Source: Bifidobacterium breve
GTDB lineage: Bacteria > Actinomycetota > Actinomycetes > Nanopelagicales > Nanopelagicaceae
Assembly: GCA_945869505.1 (NCBI GenBank)
Contig: CAMBOZ010000001.1
Coordinates: 5,438 to 69,437 of the forward strand
Direction of reading: 5' to 3'
DNA length: 64,000 nucleotides
Under the pieces are notes generated by a model. It worked only from the letters and a program-made list of their open reading frames with translations. It did not search any database and had not been told where the DNA came from. Shown here piece by piece: positions 46,424 through 54,881 of the stretch. The translations under genes were made by a program, and so were the position numbers. Position 1 is the stretch's first letter; every line of letters starts with the position of its first letter.

Positions 46424-46959
46424 ATTAATCGCAATTCAGTACACAACCATCGCTGATCAACGCCCTCAAAGCGAATAACCATCGCCCGCAGCCTGTCACC
46501 AAAGCGAACGGTAATCGTTGATTCACAAATCCCATCTAGTGGTTGGCATTGATGGATGCTTCTTATCCTGCCAATCTCCTTCTGGCTTCCCACTTGCTTT
46601 AGCAGATTCATATAAATCTGCCGATGGAGCTTGGAAATTAACTGGGCTGGCTGACGGCGGCCAGCCCAAATTTCTAGGACGCTAATTGCGAATTTCATCG
46701 TCCAAGCATGGAGTTCGGGCAATTCACTCGCTGAAGTTGGCATCGGCTCGAAACCTGGTTCAAACTCTTCGCCGAAAGTACTAGGTATTAGATAAAGCTT
46801 GGCGCGTTGTTCAGGAAGTTTTTCAACTGGGCGATTTGTCGCCAATTCTGAGAGTGAGTAAAGATCTAACTGGGGATGGTTCCACATCTCTGGACCTTCA
46901 TTACTTGAGATCAATTCCAGAGTACGAACTTGGGCGCGCGATTTCATTTCTATTTCCAT
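46420..46959 (-). CDS. Rv3235 family protein
   Basis: 179 residues. The C-terminal half ([27 protein letters not shown] and the later basic beta strands [18 protein letters not shown], ending [10 protein letters not shown]) matches the Rv3235 family of actinobacteria; the N-terminal half is poorly conserved. Either Met1 or Met5 could start translation. Convergent with secA. Function unknown. Confidence 0.75.
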   Translation of the reverse strand: MEIEMKSRAQVRTLELISSNEGPEMWNHPQLDLYSLSELATNRPVEKLPEQRAKLYLIPSTFGEEFEPGFEPMPTSASELPELHAWTMKFAISVLEIWAGRRQPAQLISKLHRQIYMNLLKQVGSQKEIGRIRSIHQCQPLDGICESTITVRFGDRLRAMVIRFEGVDQRWLCTELRLI

Positions 46960-47083
46960 AGCGGCACTTTTGACTAAGTTTTATGGCATCTCTTCCACCA
47001 AAGGGTGGAGATATTCTCATCCTAAAGAATGGCTGTGGAAGAAGATTTAGAAATAATCTGGCGATGCCATTTAGTACTCCACT

Positions 47084-47683
47084 ATGAACAAATCAGATAA
47101 AGCAGCCCAGACTCGATTAGTTGTCGCAATTTCCTTATTCGCCGCCGCAGTCATTTCGGCGATGGCGCTAACCGCATTGGGAAATCAAAGCGATACATAT
47201 TGGGTAGCACGCGAGTCGCTGATACCAGGAATGCAAATATCTGAGAGCGATTTGTCAGAGATTGAAGTTTCACTGGGGGAGGCAAATGGAAGATACTTTT
47301 CAAAGAGCGCGCTAGTTGCCGGAGCATATGTATTGCGGTCAATTCAGAAGGGTGAACTTATATCTATTGGTTCAGTCAGCGATACTCCAAGTGCTTCAAA
47401 ATCTGGACAAGTGCCGATTTCCATTCGCGCCAGTGATTTATCTGAAGATATCGAATTGGGTGAAGTGATAAATATTTACTGGGTCCCAGATGCCGTTGGT
47501 ATGGAGAACCCACAAATGCCTCAGCTAGCTATTACTGGTGCATTCCTTAATTCAATCAATCGCAAAGCAAGCAATTTCGGAAGCGATATTTCTTTAACTG
47601 TTTCTGTGCAAAATAGCGAAATATTCTCGCTCTTGAGAGCAACCGCTTCAGGAAGATTAGTGATCGTTCGTTCAAATGGATGA
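47084..47683 (+). CDS. SAF domain protein (CpaB/RcpC-like)
   Basis: 199 residues with one N-terminal membrane helix (about residues 10-30) and a SAF-like beta-clip (RESLIPGMQISESDLSEIEVSL and GAYVLRSIQKGELIS). CpaB/RcpC proteins of Tad/Flp pilus systems have this plan, as do flagellar FlgA-type chaperones. It overlaps the TadZ/CpaE-like gene downstream by 8 bases. No pilin or secretion ATPase is near, so its task is open. Confidence 0.72.
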   Translation: MNKSDKAAQTRLVVAISLFAAAVISAMALTALGNQSDTYWVARESLIPGMQISESDLSEIEVSLGEANGRYFSKSALVAGAYVLRSIQKGELISIGSVSDTPSASKSGQVPISIRASDLSEDIELGEVINIYWVPDAVGMENPQMPQLAITGAFLNSINRKASNFGSDISLTVSVQNSEIFSLLRATASGRLVIVRSNG

Positions 47684-48761
47684 TTTTGTTCAACCTAGCG
47701 TCATAACTGCAATTGCGGATGCAGAGTTTGAAGGAATGGTTTCGAGCGCTCTCTTTGAAAGTGGATGGAGCGTAATTGCACGACCGTTAGATTTTGCCAC
47801 CCTAGAAAAGAACCTCAATGAGGTAACAAATAGAAATGTACTGGTTATCTACTCTGTAGATCTACCAGGGTTAACCGATACAAAATTAAGAAAACTAGCA
47901 CCGCTTAATCACTCCCTCTTTGGTTTTGCAGATGCATCTGGTTCTGCGCGAGGCCATGGAGAAATCTCTCAGCGTCCGGCTAATTCTGAAGAATTACTGG
48001 CATATATACGTGGAAATATCCGCTCGCCGTTATTGCGCGTCCCATTGTTGCAGTCCAAGGAAAAATTTAAGGCAAAGATCATCGGTATTGGATCAGCGGG
48101 GCACTTCACGGGCGCAACAACGCTGGCGTTAAATCTGGCGCAAGAATTAGCGCTATTAGAGAAAAAGACCTTGCTTATTGATGCAAATTTTCAAGCTTCT
48201 GCGATCGCGACACTTCTAGATCTACGCAAAATTGCGGATGAAGATAGATGGCGTGATCTTTCTGAGAATCTCTCGGTGGCGGAAATTACCCAGAGCAAAA
48301 TTATAGATTTTCCAAATAGAGCGTCCGAAGCCGCTGCCTACTTTGATTTTATAATTGTAGATCTCGGGTCACTCCAGAATATCTCTAATGATTTATCGGA
48401 TCGAAGATGGTCATCGCAAGTTAAAATCTGGGTCAGTCGCTTTGCTCATTCGATATTCATCTCCGCTGGTTCTGATGTTTTGCAGGTAAAGCGCTTGCGA
48501 GAACTCTGTGATGATCTAGCTGATATGAAACTTCCAGCCGAAATATCACTTTTTATAAGGCCTACTGAACAGATGAGTAAAGGAGAGAGGATTCAAGTGG
48601 CAGATTTTCAACCTTTTTCCGCTAGAGATGTTCAGTATCTTCCTGTGGATACAAAACTGTGTGCCGCAGCGCGTAAGGAGCGGACAACTCTCTCTGAAGT
48701 AAACGCAAAGGCACCCTTGCGCAAGGCTTTCGCTGCAATCGCATTGCAAATTACAGCCTAG
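47676..48761 (+). CDS. TadZ/CpaE-like P-loop protein
   Basis: 361 residues. Residues ~1-120 look like a degenerate receiver domain; after ~130 comes a MinD/ParA-like fold with IIGIGSAGHFTGATTLALNLA (deviant P-loop with ATT in place of KTT, a feature of CpaE/TadZ), TLLIDANFQASA as A' motif and FIIVDLGSL as B. Such proteins position Tad pilus machines. Only the SAF gene accompanies it here, so it is a partial or repurposed pair. Confidence 0.65.
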   Translation: MDDFVQPSVITAIADAEFEGMVSSALFESGWSVIARPLDFATLEKNLNEVTNRNVLVIYSVDLPGLTDTKLRKLAPLNHSLFGFADASGSARGHGEISQRPANSEELLAYIRGNIRSPLLRVPLLQSKEKFKAKIIGIGSAGHFTGATTLALNLAQELALLEKKTLLIDANFQASAIATLLDLRKIADEDRWRDLSENLSVAEITQSKIIDFPNRASEAAAYFDFIIVDLGSLQNISNDLSDRRWSSQVKIWVSRFAHSIFISAGSDVLQVKRLRELCDDLADMKLPAEISLFIRPTEQMSKGERIQVADFQPFSARDVQYLPVDTKLCAAARKERTTLSEVNAKAPLRKAFAAIALQITA

Positions 48762-48787
48762 GTCACATTTCTTATACCCTAAGCGCT

Positions 48788-49180
48788 ATGCGCGGATATC
48801 TACCTGTTACGGCGGAAGAGATCTCATCCTTTCTCCATTCCGGTTCAATGGAATGTGGTCCGCTTTATGCTCCAACAATAAAATTCTTAACGGCTAATAA
48901 TGATTTGGATGAAGAACAAGGAGAGTATCTTTTATCGATGCTCGCTGCTGATGAAGCGCTGGAAATGCGTCAGAACGATACAAGTAGCGCATTTTTATTA
49001 GCCTTAGAAATATCTGATTCGCAAGTGGACGAACATGGAGAAAACTTCGTTAATCTAAAAGAGAATGGCCGCTGGGAAGATGTGCAGTGTGCCTTTTTGG
49101 TTTCCCCGGATGGCGATGAATTGACCTGGTTTGCCACCCAAGAAATTTCGGCAGCGCTTCCGCAATGGCTTAAGAGTTAG
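48788..49180 (+). CDS. Conserved hypothetical protein, DUF6912-like
   Basis: 130 residues starting MRGYLPVTAEEISSFLHSG, followed by an acidic alpha/beta region with DEEQGEYLLSMLAADEAL. It resembles the small actinobacterial DUF6912 proteins (MRVYxP opening). No catalytic motif seen. TACCCT lies 7 bases before the ATG (leaderless), so it starts a new transcript that probably includes pdtaS 3 bases downstream. Confidence 0.65.
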   Translation: MRGYLPVTAEEISSFLHSGSMECGPLYAPTIKFLTANNDLDEEQGEYLLSMLAADEALEMRQNDTSSAFLLALEISDSQVDEHGENFVNLKENGRWEDVQCAFLVSPDGDELTWFATQEISAALPQWLKS

Positions 49181-49183
49181 CTC

Positions 49184-50653
49184 ATGCCGCAACTAGATGG
49201 CTTTCTACGCGATCGCAGCCCTTTGGATGTTGATCAGAAAAAAAGAATTCGTGAGCTAACTTCAGATTGGCAGTTGCTCGCAGACCTCTCGTTCGCTGAT
49301 CTAATCCTTTGGGTCCCATTACGAAAAGATTTTAAGAGTTGGCCAACTGGTTACGTCGCCGTTGCCCATATAAGACCAACAACTGCTGCAACGGTATTCC
49401 CGCAGGATGTAATCGGAGATGAGATTTCTTGGGGCTCACGTCCGCGAATTGATCAAGCGCTTTCAGGAGCAGAAATAGTTAGAGATGCCCAACCGGAAAA
49501 GTTTGGTGAATTGTTAATTAAAGAGGAGACGATTCCGGTTATTTATGAAGAGCAAGTTATCGCAGTAATTTCTCGCCATCGCAATGCTGAACTAATGCGT
49601 CAACCAAGTCGATTAGAGTTAAATTATCGCGAAGTTGCACACAATGTGTACCGAATGGTCGCAGAGGGAACCTTCCCTTATACAGAGCACAGCGAACTCT
49701 TTGATCCAGCAGCGCGCGTAGGAGATGGCTTAATTCGCTTAGATGTCAGCGGAGCAATTATCTACGCCAGCCCAAATGCTAAATCGGCTTTTAATCGAAT
49801 CGGTTGGGCGGGGGAGTTGGATGGAAATATTCTGGGTGAAATCGCGAGAAAAGTCTCGCAAATCAAACCCGAAGCGCACGAAGAGGCTATGGAAGTAAGT
49901 CTTAGCGGAAAATCACTTCGCAGAGTAGAAATTGAAAATACCGGTGGAACTATTGATTTGCTAGTACTGCCACTACTAGCTGGAGGAGATCGCATCGGGG
50001 CGATCGTTTTGCTGCAGAACGTTACTGAACTTCGCCGTCGCGAGCGGGAGCTAGTAACAAAGGACGCCACGATTCGCGAAATTCATCATCGTGTTAAGAA
50101 CAATCTGCAGACTGTTTCAGCTCTACTTCGATTACAGTCACGCCGAATTGAAGACCCCGCGGCGAGTGCAGCGTTAAATGAAGCAGTTCGTCGCATAGCC
50201 TCAATCGCACTTGTTCACGAAACTTTATCTAGCAGCACCGAAGCTTCCGTTGCCTTTGATGATGTCTTAGATCGCCTCGTTACACACGCCCTCGAATTAA
50301 GCCCCAGAATGGGGGAGTTAAATATCTCTCGCCACGGAGAACTTGGTTCTCTCGATCCACGAATTGCTACTCCGCTTTCCCTAGTTGTTACTGAGTTGAT
50401 TCATAACGCACTTGAACATGGCTTAGCCGAGTCAGGTGCTAATTTAACGATCGAAGTATCTCGATTAGAAGGTTCGGCTGAAATAGTTATCTTTGATGAC
50501 GGTGTTGGTCTGCCAGATGGTTTTACCATCTTAGAATCAGCAAATCTTGGACTTCAAATTGTTCGGACCTTAACTGAGAACGAGTTGAAGGGGTCGATAT
50601 ATTTAATTCGTACTAATCGTGGAACTGAAGCGAAGTTAAACTTTCCTATATAA
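49184..50653 (+). CDS. pdtaS: Cytoplasmic sensor histidine kinase PdtaS
   Basis: 489 residues, no transmembrane helix. N-terminal GAF-like sensor (~1-150), PAS-like middle (~175-290, DVSGAIIYASPNAKSAF), then HisKA_2 with the phospho-His in IREIHHRVKNNLQTVSALLRL and a HATPase domain. PdtaS phosphorylates the RNA-binding antiterminator PdtaR, which is not in this window. Next to whiB1 as Rv3220c/Rv3219 in Mycobacterium. Confidence 0.9.
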   Translation: MPQLDGFLRDRSPLDVDQKKRIRELTSDWQLLADLSFADLILWVPLRKDFKSWPTGYVAVAHIRPTTAATVFPQDVIGDEISWGSRPRIDQALSGAEIVRDAQPEKFGELLIKEETIPVIYEEQVIAVISRHRNAELMRQPSRLELNYREVAHNVYRMVAEGTFPYTEHSELFDPAARVGDGLIRLDVSGAIIYASPNAKSAFNRIGWAGELDGNILGEIARKVSQIKPEAHEEAMEVSLSGKSLRRVEIENTGGTIDLLVLPLLAGGDRIGAIVLLQNVTELRRRERELVTKDATIREIHHRVKNNLQTVSALLRLQSRRIEDPAASAALNEAVRRIASIALVHETLSSSTEASVAFDDVLDRLVTHALELSPRMGELNISRHGELGSLDPRIATPLSLVVTELIHNALEHGLAESGANLTIEVSRLEGSAEIVIFDDGVGLPDGFTILESANLGLQIVRTLTENELKGSIYLIRTNRGTEAKLNFPI

Positions 50654-50675
50654 CTTTGAAAAGAGTTAACGTTAA

Positions 50676-50945
50676 TTAGTTGGAGTTGTTTTGTTCCATC
50701 ATGCGGGCACGATTACGTGCGGCACGGCGCTTGAGTGCGCGACGTTCATCTTCTGAAAGCCCGCCCCACACACCTGCATCCTGTCCGCTCTCTAGCGCCC
50801 AGGCCAGGCAAGCATCTTTTACAACGCAGCGGTTGCAGACTTTTTTCGCCTCTTCAATTTGGGTGAGGGCTGGTCCAGTGTTTCCGACTGGGAAGAAGAG
50901 CTCTGGATCTTCATCGCGGCAGGCTGATTGATGTCGCCAATCCAT
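50676..50945 (-). CDS. whiB1: WhiB1-type Fe-S transcription factor
   Basis: 89 residues: MDWRHQSACRDEDPELFFPVG, cysteines in VCNRCVVKDACLAW and the GVWGGLSEDERRALKRR turn with basic tail. The four cysteines bind a [4Fe-4S] cluster that reacts with nitric oxide in studied WhiB1 proteins. Convergent with pdtaS, 22 bases apart. Upstream AAGGAGCTC gives a Shine-Dalgarno; the 144 bases to the tRNA gene probably hold its promoter. Confidence 0.92.
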   Translation of the reverse strand: MDWRHQSACRDEDPELFFPVGNTGPALTQIEEAKKVCNRCVVKDACLAWALESGQDAGVWGGLSEDERRALKRRAARNRARMMEQNNSN

Positions 50946-51089
50946 GACTGAGCTCCTTAATTGAAAATGTGCGGTAAAGATTAATGAAACGCAACTAGGT
51001 GCGTAAGTAGGTAATTCTCCTTGTTAACAACGAGATAAACAAGGATGTAGCGAAGAAGTTTTCGAATTTAATGGGTGATATGCGTCGCG

Positions 51090-51161
51090 TGCCCCCGACA
51101 GGATTCGAACCTGTGCACCCGCCTCCGGAGGGCGGTGCTCTATCCCCTGAGCTACGGGGGC
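51090..51161 (-). tRNA. tRNA-Arg (anticodon CCG)
   Basis: A 72-base cloverleaf can be drawn: acceptor GCCCCCG with CGGGGGC plus discriminator A, D-stem GCTC/GAGC, anticodon stem CCGCC/GGCGG with loop CTCCGGA (anticodon CCG), and T-arm ACAGG-TTCGAAT-CCTGT. It reads the arginine codon CGG. CCA is not encoded; it must be added after transcription. Confidence 0.95.
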
Positions 51162-51238
51162 GCAGGTATGGGAGAAGGCTATCTAATCTTTCATTCTTGA
51201 CCGAGCGTAAAGAGCAAACTCCTGAAAGAATGCGCGCT

Positions 51239-51778
51239 ATGACAACTTCAACTGCATACTTTGCAACCGGTTGCTTCTGGGGCGCTGAGCGACGCTTCTG
51301 GAATCTCTCAGGAGTAGTAAACACAAGCGTCGGATATATGGGCGGCACCACTGAAAGCCCAAGTTACGAGCAAGTTTGCACAGGTCGCACCGGACACGCC
51401 GAAATGGTGCAAGTGGATTTTGATCCCAAGATAATTTCATATCAGCGACTTCTTGAGGAGTTTTGGACGATGCATGATCCAACTTCGCTAAATGCCCAAG
51501 GCGGGGATATCGGCACGCAATATCGCAGTTCGATTTACACAACCTCGGCGGAACAAATGGAGCAAGCGCTCGCGTCTCGCGAAATTTATCAACGTGCGCT
51601 CTCTGAATTAGGTATCGGTGAAATCGTCACAGAAATCTTGGGTGCTGCAGGAGTTACTTATTATGCAGCTGAGGAGTATCACCAGAAATACTTAGCGAAG
51701 AACCCAAACGGTTATGACTGCCATTCCAGTACGGGCGTAGATTTCCCACGAGATATATCAAAGTCGGTGGCCAATTGA
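51239..51778 (+). CDS. msrA: Peptide methionine sulfoxide reductase MsrA
   Basis: 179 residues starting MTTSTAYFATGCFWG with the catalytic Cys in GCFWG; GYMGG and YRSSIY are further MsrA marks. It reduces the S-epimer of methionine sulfoxide. An ATG three codons upstream (51230) is equally possible, but longer extensions run through the tRNA gene. The stop overlaps msrB. Confidence 0.93.
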   Translation: MTTSTAYFATGCFWGAERRFWNLSGVVNTSVGYMGGTTESPSYEQVCTGRTGHAEMVQVDFDPKIISYQRLLEEFWTMHDPTSLNAQGGDIGTQYRSSIYTTSAEQMEQALASREIYQRALSELGIGEIVTEILGAAGVTYYAAEEYHQKYLAKNPNGYDCHSSTGVDFPRDISKSVAN

Positions 51779-52179
51779 GCAAGAAGATAGAAGTAAATGA
51801 GGATGAGCTAAGGGCGAAGCTGGATCCACTTTCTTATGAAGTTCTGCGCAACGGCGCAACCGAGCGACCATTTACCGGTGAATACACCGATTCCGAAACT
51901 GTCGGAATTTATAGATGCAAAGCCTGTAATTCTGAACTCTTCCGCTCCGAAACCAAATTTCACTCTGGCTGCGGTTGGCCATCTTTTTATGCACCGACGA
52001 CAGATGATGCGGTTACGCTAATTGAAGATCGATCACTTGCTCCTCGAGTCCGCACGGAAGTTCGTTGCGCCAGTTGCGATTCGCATTTAGGGCACGTCTT
52101 TGAAGGAGAAGGTTTTGATAACCCAACCGATCAACGTTGGTGCATCAATTCAGTCTCAATGATCTTAGAAGCCAAATAA
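51775..52179 (+). CDS. msrB: Peptide methionine-R-sulfoxide reductase MsrB
   Basis: 134 residues from TTG 51775, which overlaps the msrA stop. Zinc pairs CKAC and CASC, substrate segment FHSGCGWPSF, and catalytic Cys in QRWCINSVS are present. Together with MsrA it repairs both epimers of oxidised methionine. Confidence 0.93.
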   Translation: MSKKIEVNEDELRAKLDPLSYEVLRNGATERPFTGEYTDSETVGIYRCKACNSELFRSETKFHSGCGWPSFYAPTTDDAVTLIEDRSLAPRVRTEVRCASCDSHLGHVFEGEGFDNPTDQRWCINSVSMILEAK

Positions 52180-52211
52180 TTTCTTCTTGCGCTTTCACTA
52201 GCCCCTGCCAC

Positions 52212-52280
52212 CTTGCAAGTTACAGGTCCAATAGCGTAGTTTTACAGTCTCTTGCAGGTTTTTACATTGACTTGCAGGTC
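52212..52280 (+). promoter_or_regulatory. Repeated CTTGCAGGT sites upstream of the LacI-family gene
   Basis: Two tandem 20-base units (52241-52260 and 52261-52280) agree at 16 of 20 positions, each TTTACA-N4-CTTGCAGGT. A third related site, CTTGCAAG (a perfect palindrome), lies at 52212-52219. The TTGCA core is that of the CytR half-site, and the regulator downstream has a CytR-like recognition helix, so these are probably autoregulatory operators (inference). A TTGACT at 52267-52272 lies inside the second unit; no clear -10 is assigned. Confidence 0.5.
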
Positions 52281-52307
52281 CTTTAGATCTGAGGAAGAGC
52301 GAAGCAA

Positions 52308-53321
52308 ATGGCAGGAATTAAGGAAGTTGCGGAAGAAGCGGGGGTATCTACCGCCACCGTTTCGCGCGCCTTGCGCGGCTTCCAGCATGTAAATGATGAA
52401 ACCCGCGCAAAAATTATGGCTGCGGCAGAAAAGCTTAATTATCCAATCGCGCCAATCCAGAGCAAAGGCCATCTTGGGCGGACAAATAGCATTGGAGTTG
52501 TTGCGCCATATATTTCACGTTGGTATTTCGCGCAGGTTATTAGCGGTGCCGAACAAGCCTTACGTGAAGCCGGTTTTGATTTACTTCTTTATAACTTTAG
52601 TCAGATGAAGGGGCGCGAGCGGCTCTTTCAACACCAACATTTAAAGGGTCGCGTAGATGCGTTAATTGTCATTAGTTTGCCGCCGACTGAGGAAGAGTTT
52701 GATTCAATGCTCAACCTTGGCGTGCCGGTATCGCTGGTGGGAATGCATCACGAAGGCTGTTCCAGCGTTGCAATTGATGATGTTGCTGCAACTCGCACCG
52801 CTACGCAGCATTTGGTTAATCAAGGACATAAACGAATTGGCTTGATGTCGGGACGTCCCGATGACCCATTTAATTTCAGTGTTCCACAGGATCGCCGCAA
52901 AGGATTTATGCAAGTACTCGCTGAAAACGGTTTGGAATGGGATCCATCACGCGAAGTCCATGGCGACTTCACAATGAACACAGCATCTCGCGCAATGGAT
53001 GATTTACTCGCCCGCCCAAATCGCCCCACTGCAATTTTCTGCGAATCCGATGAAATGGCATTCGGTGCGATGCAAGCTGCGCGCCGCCACGGATTAAAAG
53101 TTCCAGATGACATTTCAATTGTTGGATTTGATGGTCACGAGATGGCCGAGTATTCAGATCTCACAACCATTGAACAACCTACGCAATTAATGGGTGAAAT
53201 GGCCGCTTGGTCAATTATGGAGAGACTGCGAAAGCCAAGCGCTGCGCCTAAATCAATGATTTTGCCCACGACACTTGTAGTGCGCAACTCAACTCGTCGC
53301 CTTTCACCAGACGAGGCATAA
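52308..53321 (+). CDS. LacI family transcriptional regulator
   Basis: 337 residues: HTH and hinge at 1-60 (IKEVAEEAGVSTATVSRAL), then a periplasmic-binding-protein-like core (IGVVAPYISRWYFAQVISGAEQAL, and GFDGHEMAEYSDLTTIEQP near the end). The recognition helix VSTATVSRAL is the same as in CytR. GAGGAAGAG lies 8 bases upstream of the ATG. The inducer is unknown. The FAD oxidoreductase gene follows immediately after the stop, so it is in the same operon. Confidence 0.92.
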   Translation: MAGIKEVAEEAGVSTATVSRALRGFQHVNDETRAKIMAAAEKLNYPIAPIQSKGHLGRTNSIGVVAPYISRWYFAQVISGAEQALREAGFDLLLYNFSQMKGRERLFQHQHLKGRVDALIVISLPPTEEEFDSMLNLGVPVSLVGMHHEGCSSVAIDDVAATRTATQHLVNQGHKRIGLMSGRPDDPFNFSVPQDRRKGFMQVLAENGLEWDPSREVHGDFTMNTASRAMDDLLARPNRPTAIFCESDEMAFGAMQAARRHGLKVPDDISIVGFDGHEMAEYSDLTTIEQPTQLMGEMAAWSIMERLRKPSAAPKSMILPTTLVVRNSTRRLSPDEA

Positions 53322-54872
53322 ATGGCTCACGATAAAAATTACGATGCGATAGTCGTTGGCGGTGGCCACAACGGTTTGGTTGCCGCTTCCTATTTGGCTC
53401 GCGCGGGAAAAAAAGTCGTACTTTTAGAAGCAGAAGCGGAACTCGGCGGAGCAACGACGAGTGTGCGGCCGTTCCCAGAATTTGATGCGCGTCTATCTCG
53501 TTACTCATACCTGGTTTCGCTCTTGCCGGACCAAATAGTTGCTGATCTAGGAATCAATTTCAAAACTCTGGAACGTTCAATTGCTTCATACACGCCATAT
53601 TCAAAGAAGAGCAGCGGCGTAGATGGTGGGCTCCTTATCTCGCAGAACTGGGATGAGCGCACGGCGCAAAGTTTTCAAGAGTTAACTGGATCAGATGCAG
53701 AGGGCGTTGCTTGGCAGCGCTTTTACGGAGAGATTGCCGAACTTGCCCGAAGAATCGCACCATCTGTGCTGCAACCTCTTAAGTCCGCGGAAAAGTTAAA
53801 AGAAGAAATAGCTTTGCCGCAGACTTGGAGCTATTTAATGGAGCGACCAATCGGAGAAGTTATCCGAGAACGCTTTAGTGATGATCTAGTTCGGGGAGTA
53901 GTACTGACAGATGGGCTTATCGGGACATTTGTATCAGCCGATGATTTACAAGCAAACCGATGTTTTCTTTATCACTTGATTGGAAATGGCACCGGACAGT
54001 GGCGAGTACCGCAGGGTGGAATGGGTGCGCTAGTAGATGAGTTAAAGCGAGTCGCGCTAGCTGCAGGTGTAGAGATTTTACTTAAATCACGCGTATCTGA
54101 AATAGAAAGCGATGCCAGCGGAGTATCTGTGATGACGAGTAACGGTGAGAAATTCGTGGCTCACGATTTACTCTTCGCCGGTGCACCTCAAACTTTGGCA
54201 CAGATTCGCGGAGAGAGTAAACCAAAATCTCTTGAAGGATCGCAGATGAAGATAAACATGTTGTTATCTCGCTTGCCACGACTCAAATCTGGAGTTGATC
54301 CCCGATTAGCGTTTGCCGGAACCTTCCATGTAAATGAGAGTTACTCGCAATTGGAGTCGGCTTACCAAAGAGCTAAATCAGGGAGTATTCCGAGTGATTT
54401 ACCACTTGAGTTGTACTGTCACACTTTGACTGACCCAACTATTCTCTCGCCAGAGCTGAATGCAAAGGGTTATCAAACACTGACACTATTTGGGCTACAC
54501 ACTCCTGCTTCGCTATTTGATAATTCTCCAGAAGTTGCGAAGGCGGAGGCCAAGAAAGCGGCAATCGAAAGTTTAAATCAGTATTTACTTGATCCGATCG
54601 AATCCGTTTTAGCGGTATGCCAAGACGGATCACTAGCGATTGAAGCAAAATCTCCGCTAGATCTGGAGAGCGATATCGGTCTACCGCGCGGCAATATTTT
54701 TCATCGTGACTTAGATTTCCCATTCATTGATGGATCGGGCGCAGATTTAACTTGGGGATCAGAGACAAGCGAGAAACATATCTATCTGGCAGGCGCAGGC
54801 TCACGACGAGGCGGCGGGGTTAGCGGAATTGCCGGCCATAATGCGGCGATGGCAGTACTCGCCAACGATTAG
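53322..54872 (+). CDS. FAD-dependent oxidoreductase, phytoene desaturase/PYROXD2-like
   Basis: 516 residues: dinucleotide-binding opening VVGGGHNGLVAASYLARAGKKVVLLE, a C-terminal FAD segment (IYLAGAGSRRGGGVSGIAGHNAA). Relatives include carotenoid desaturases and the PYROXD2 group. No carotenoid gene lies near, so a carotenoid role is not supported by context. Directly follows the LacI-family regulator. Substrate unknown. Confidence 0.82.
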   Translation: MAHDKNYDAIVVGGGHNGLVAASYLARAGKKVVLLEAEAELGGATTSVRPFPEFDARLSRYSYLVSLLPDQIVADLGINFKTLERSIASYTPYSKKSSGVDGGLLISQNWDERTAQSFQELTGSDAEGVAWQRFYGEIAELARRIAPSVLQPLKSAEKLKEEIALPQTWSYLMERPIGEVIRERFSDDLVRGVVLTDGLIGTFVSADDLQANRCFLYHLIGNGTGQWRVPQGGMGALVDELKRVALAAGVEILLKSRVSEIESDASGVSVMTSNGEKFVAHDLLFAGAPQTLAQIRGESKPKSLEGSQMKINMLLSRLPRLKSGVDPRLAFAGTFHVNESYSQLESAYQRAKSGSIPSDLPLELYCHTLTDPTILSPELNAKGYQTLTLFGLHTPASLFDNSPEVAKAEAKKAAIESLNQYLLDPIESVLAVCQDGSLAIEAKSPLDLESDIGLPRGNIFHRDLDFPFIDGSGADLTWGSETSEKHIYLAGAGSRRGGGVSGIAGHNAAMAVLAND

Positions 54873-54881
54873 GCTTAGCCC

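Noticed and set aside
46994..47009. Hairpin TCCACC-AAAG-GGTGGA as terminator upstream of the SAF gene
   Set aside because: Short stem without a U-tract and not positioned after a gene on either strand.
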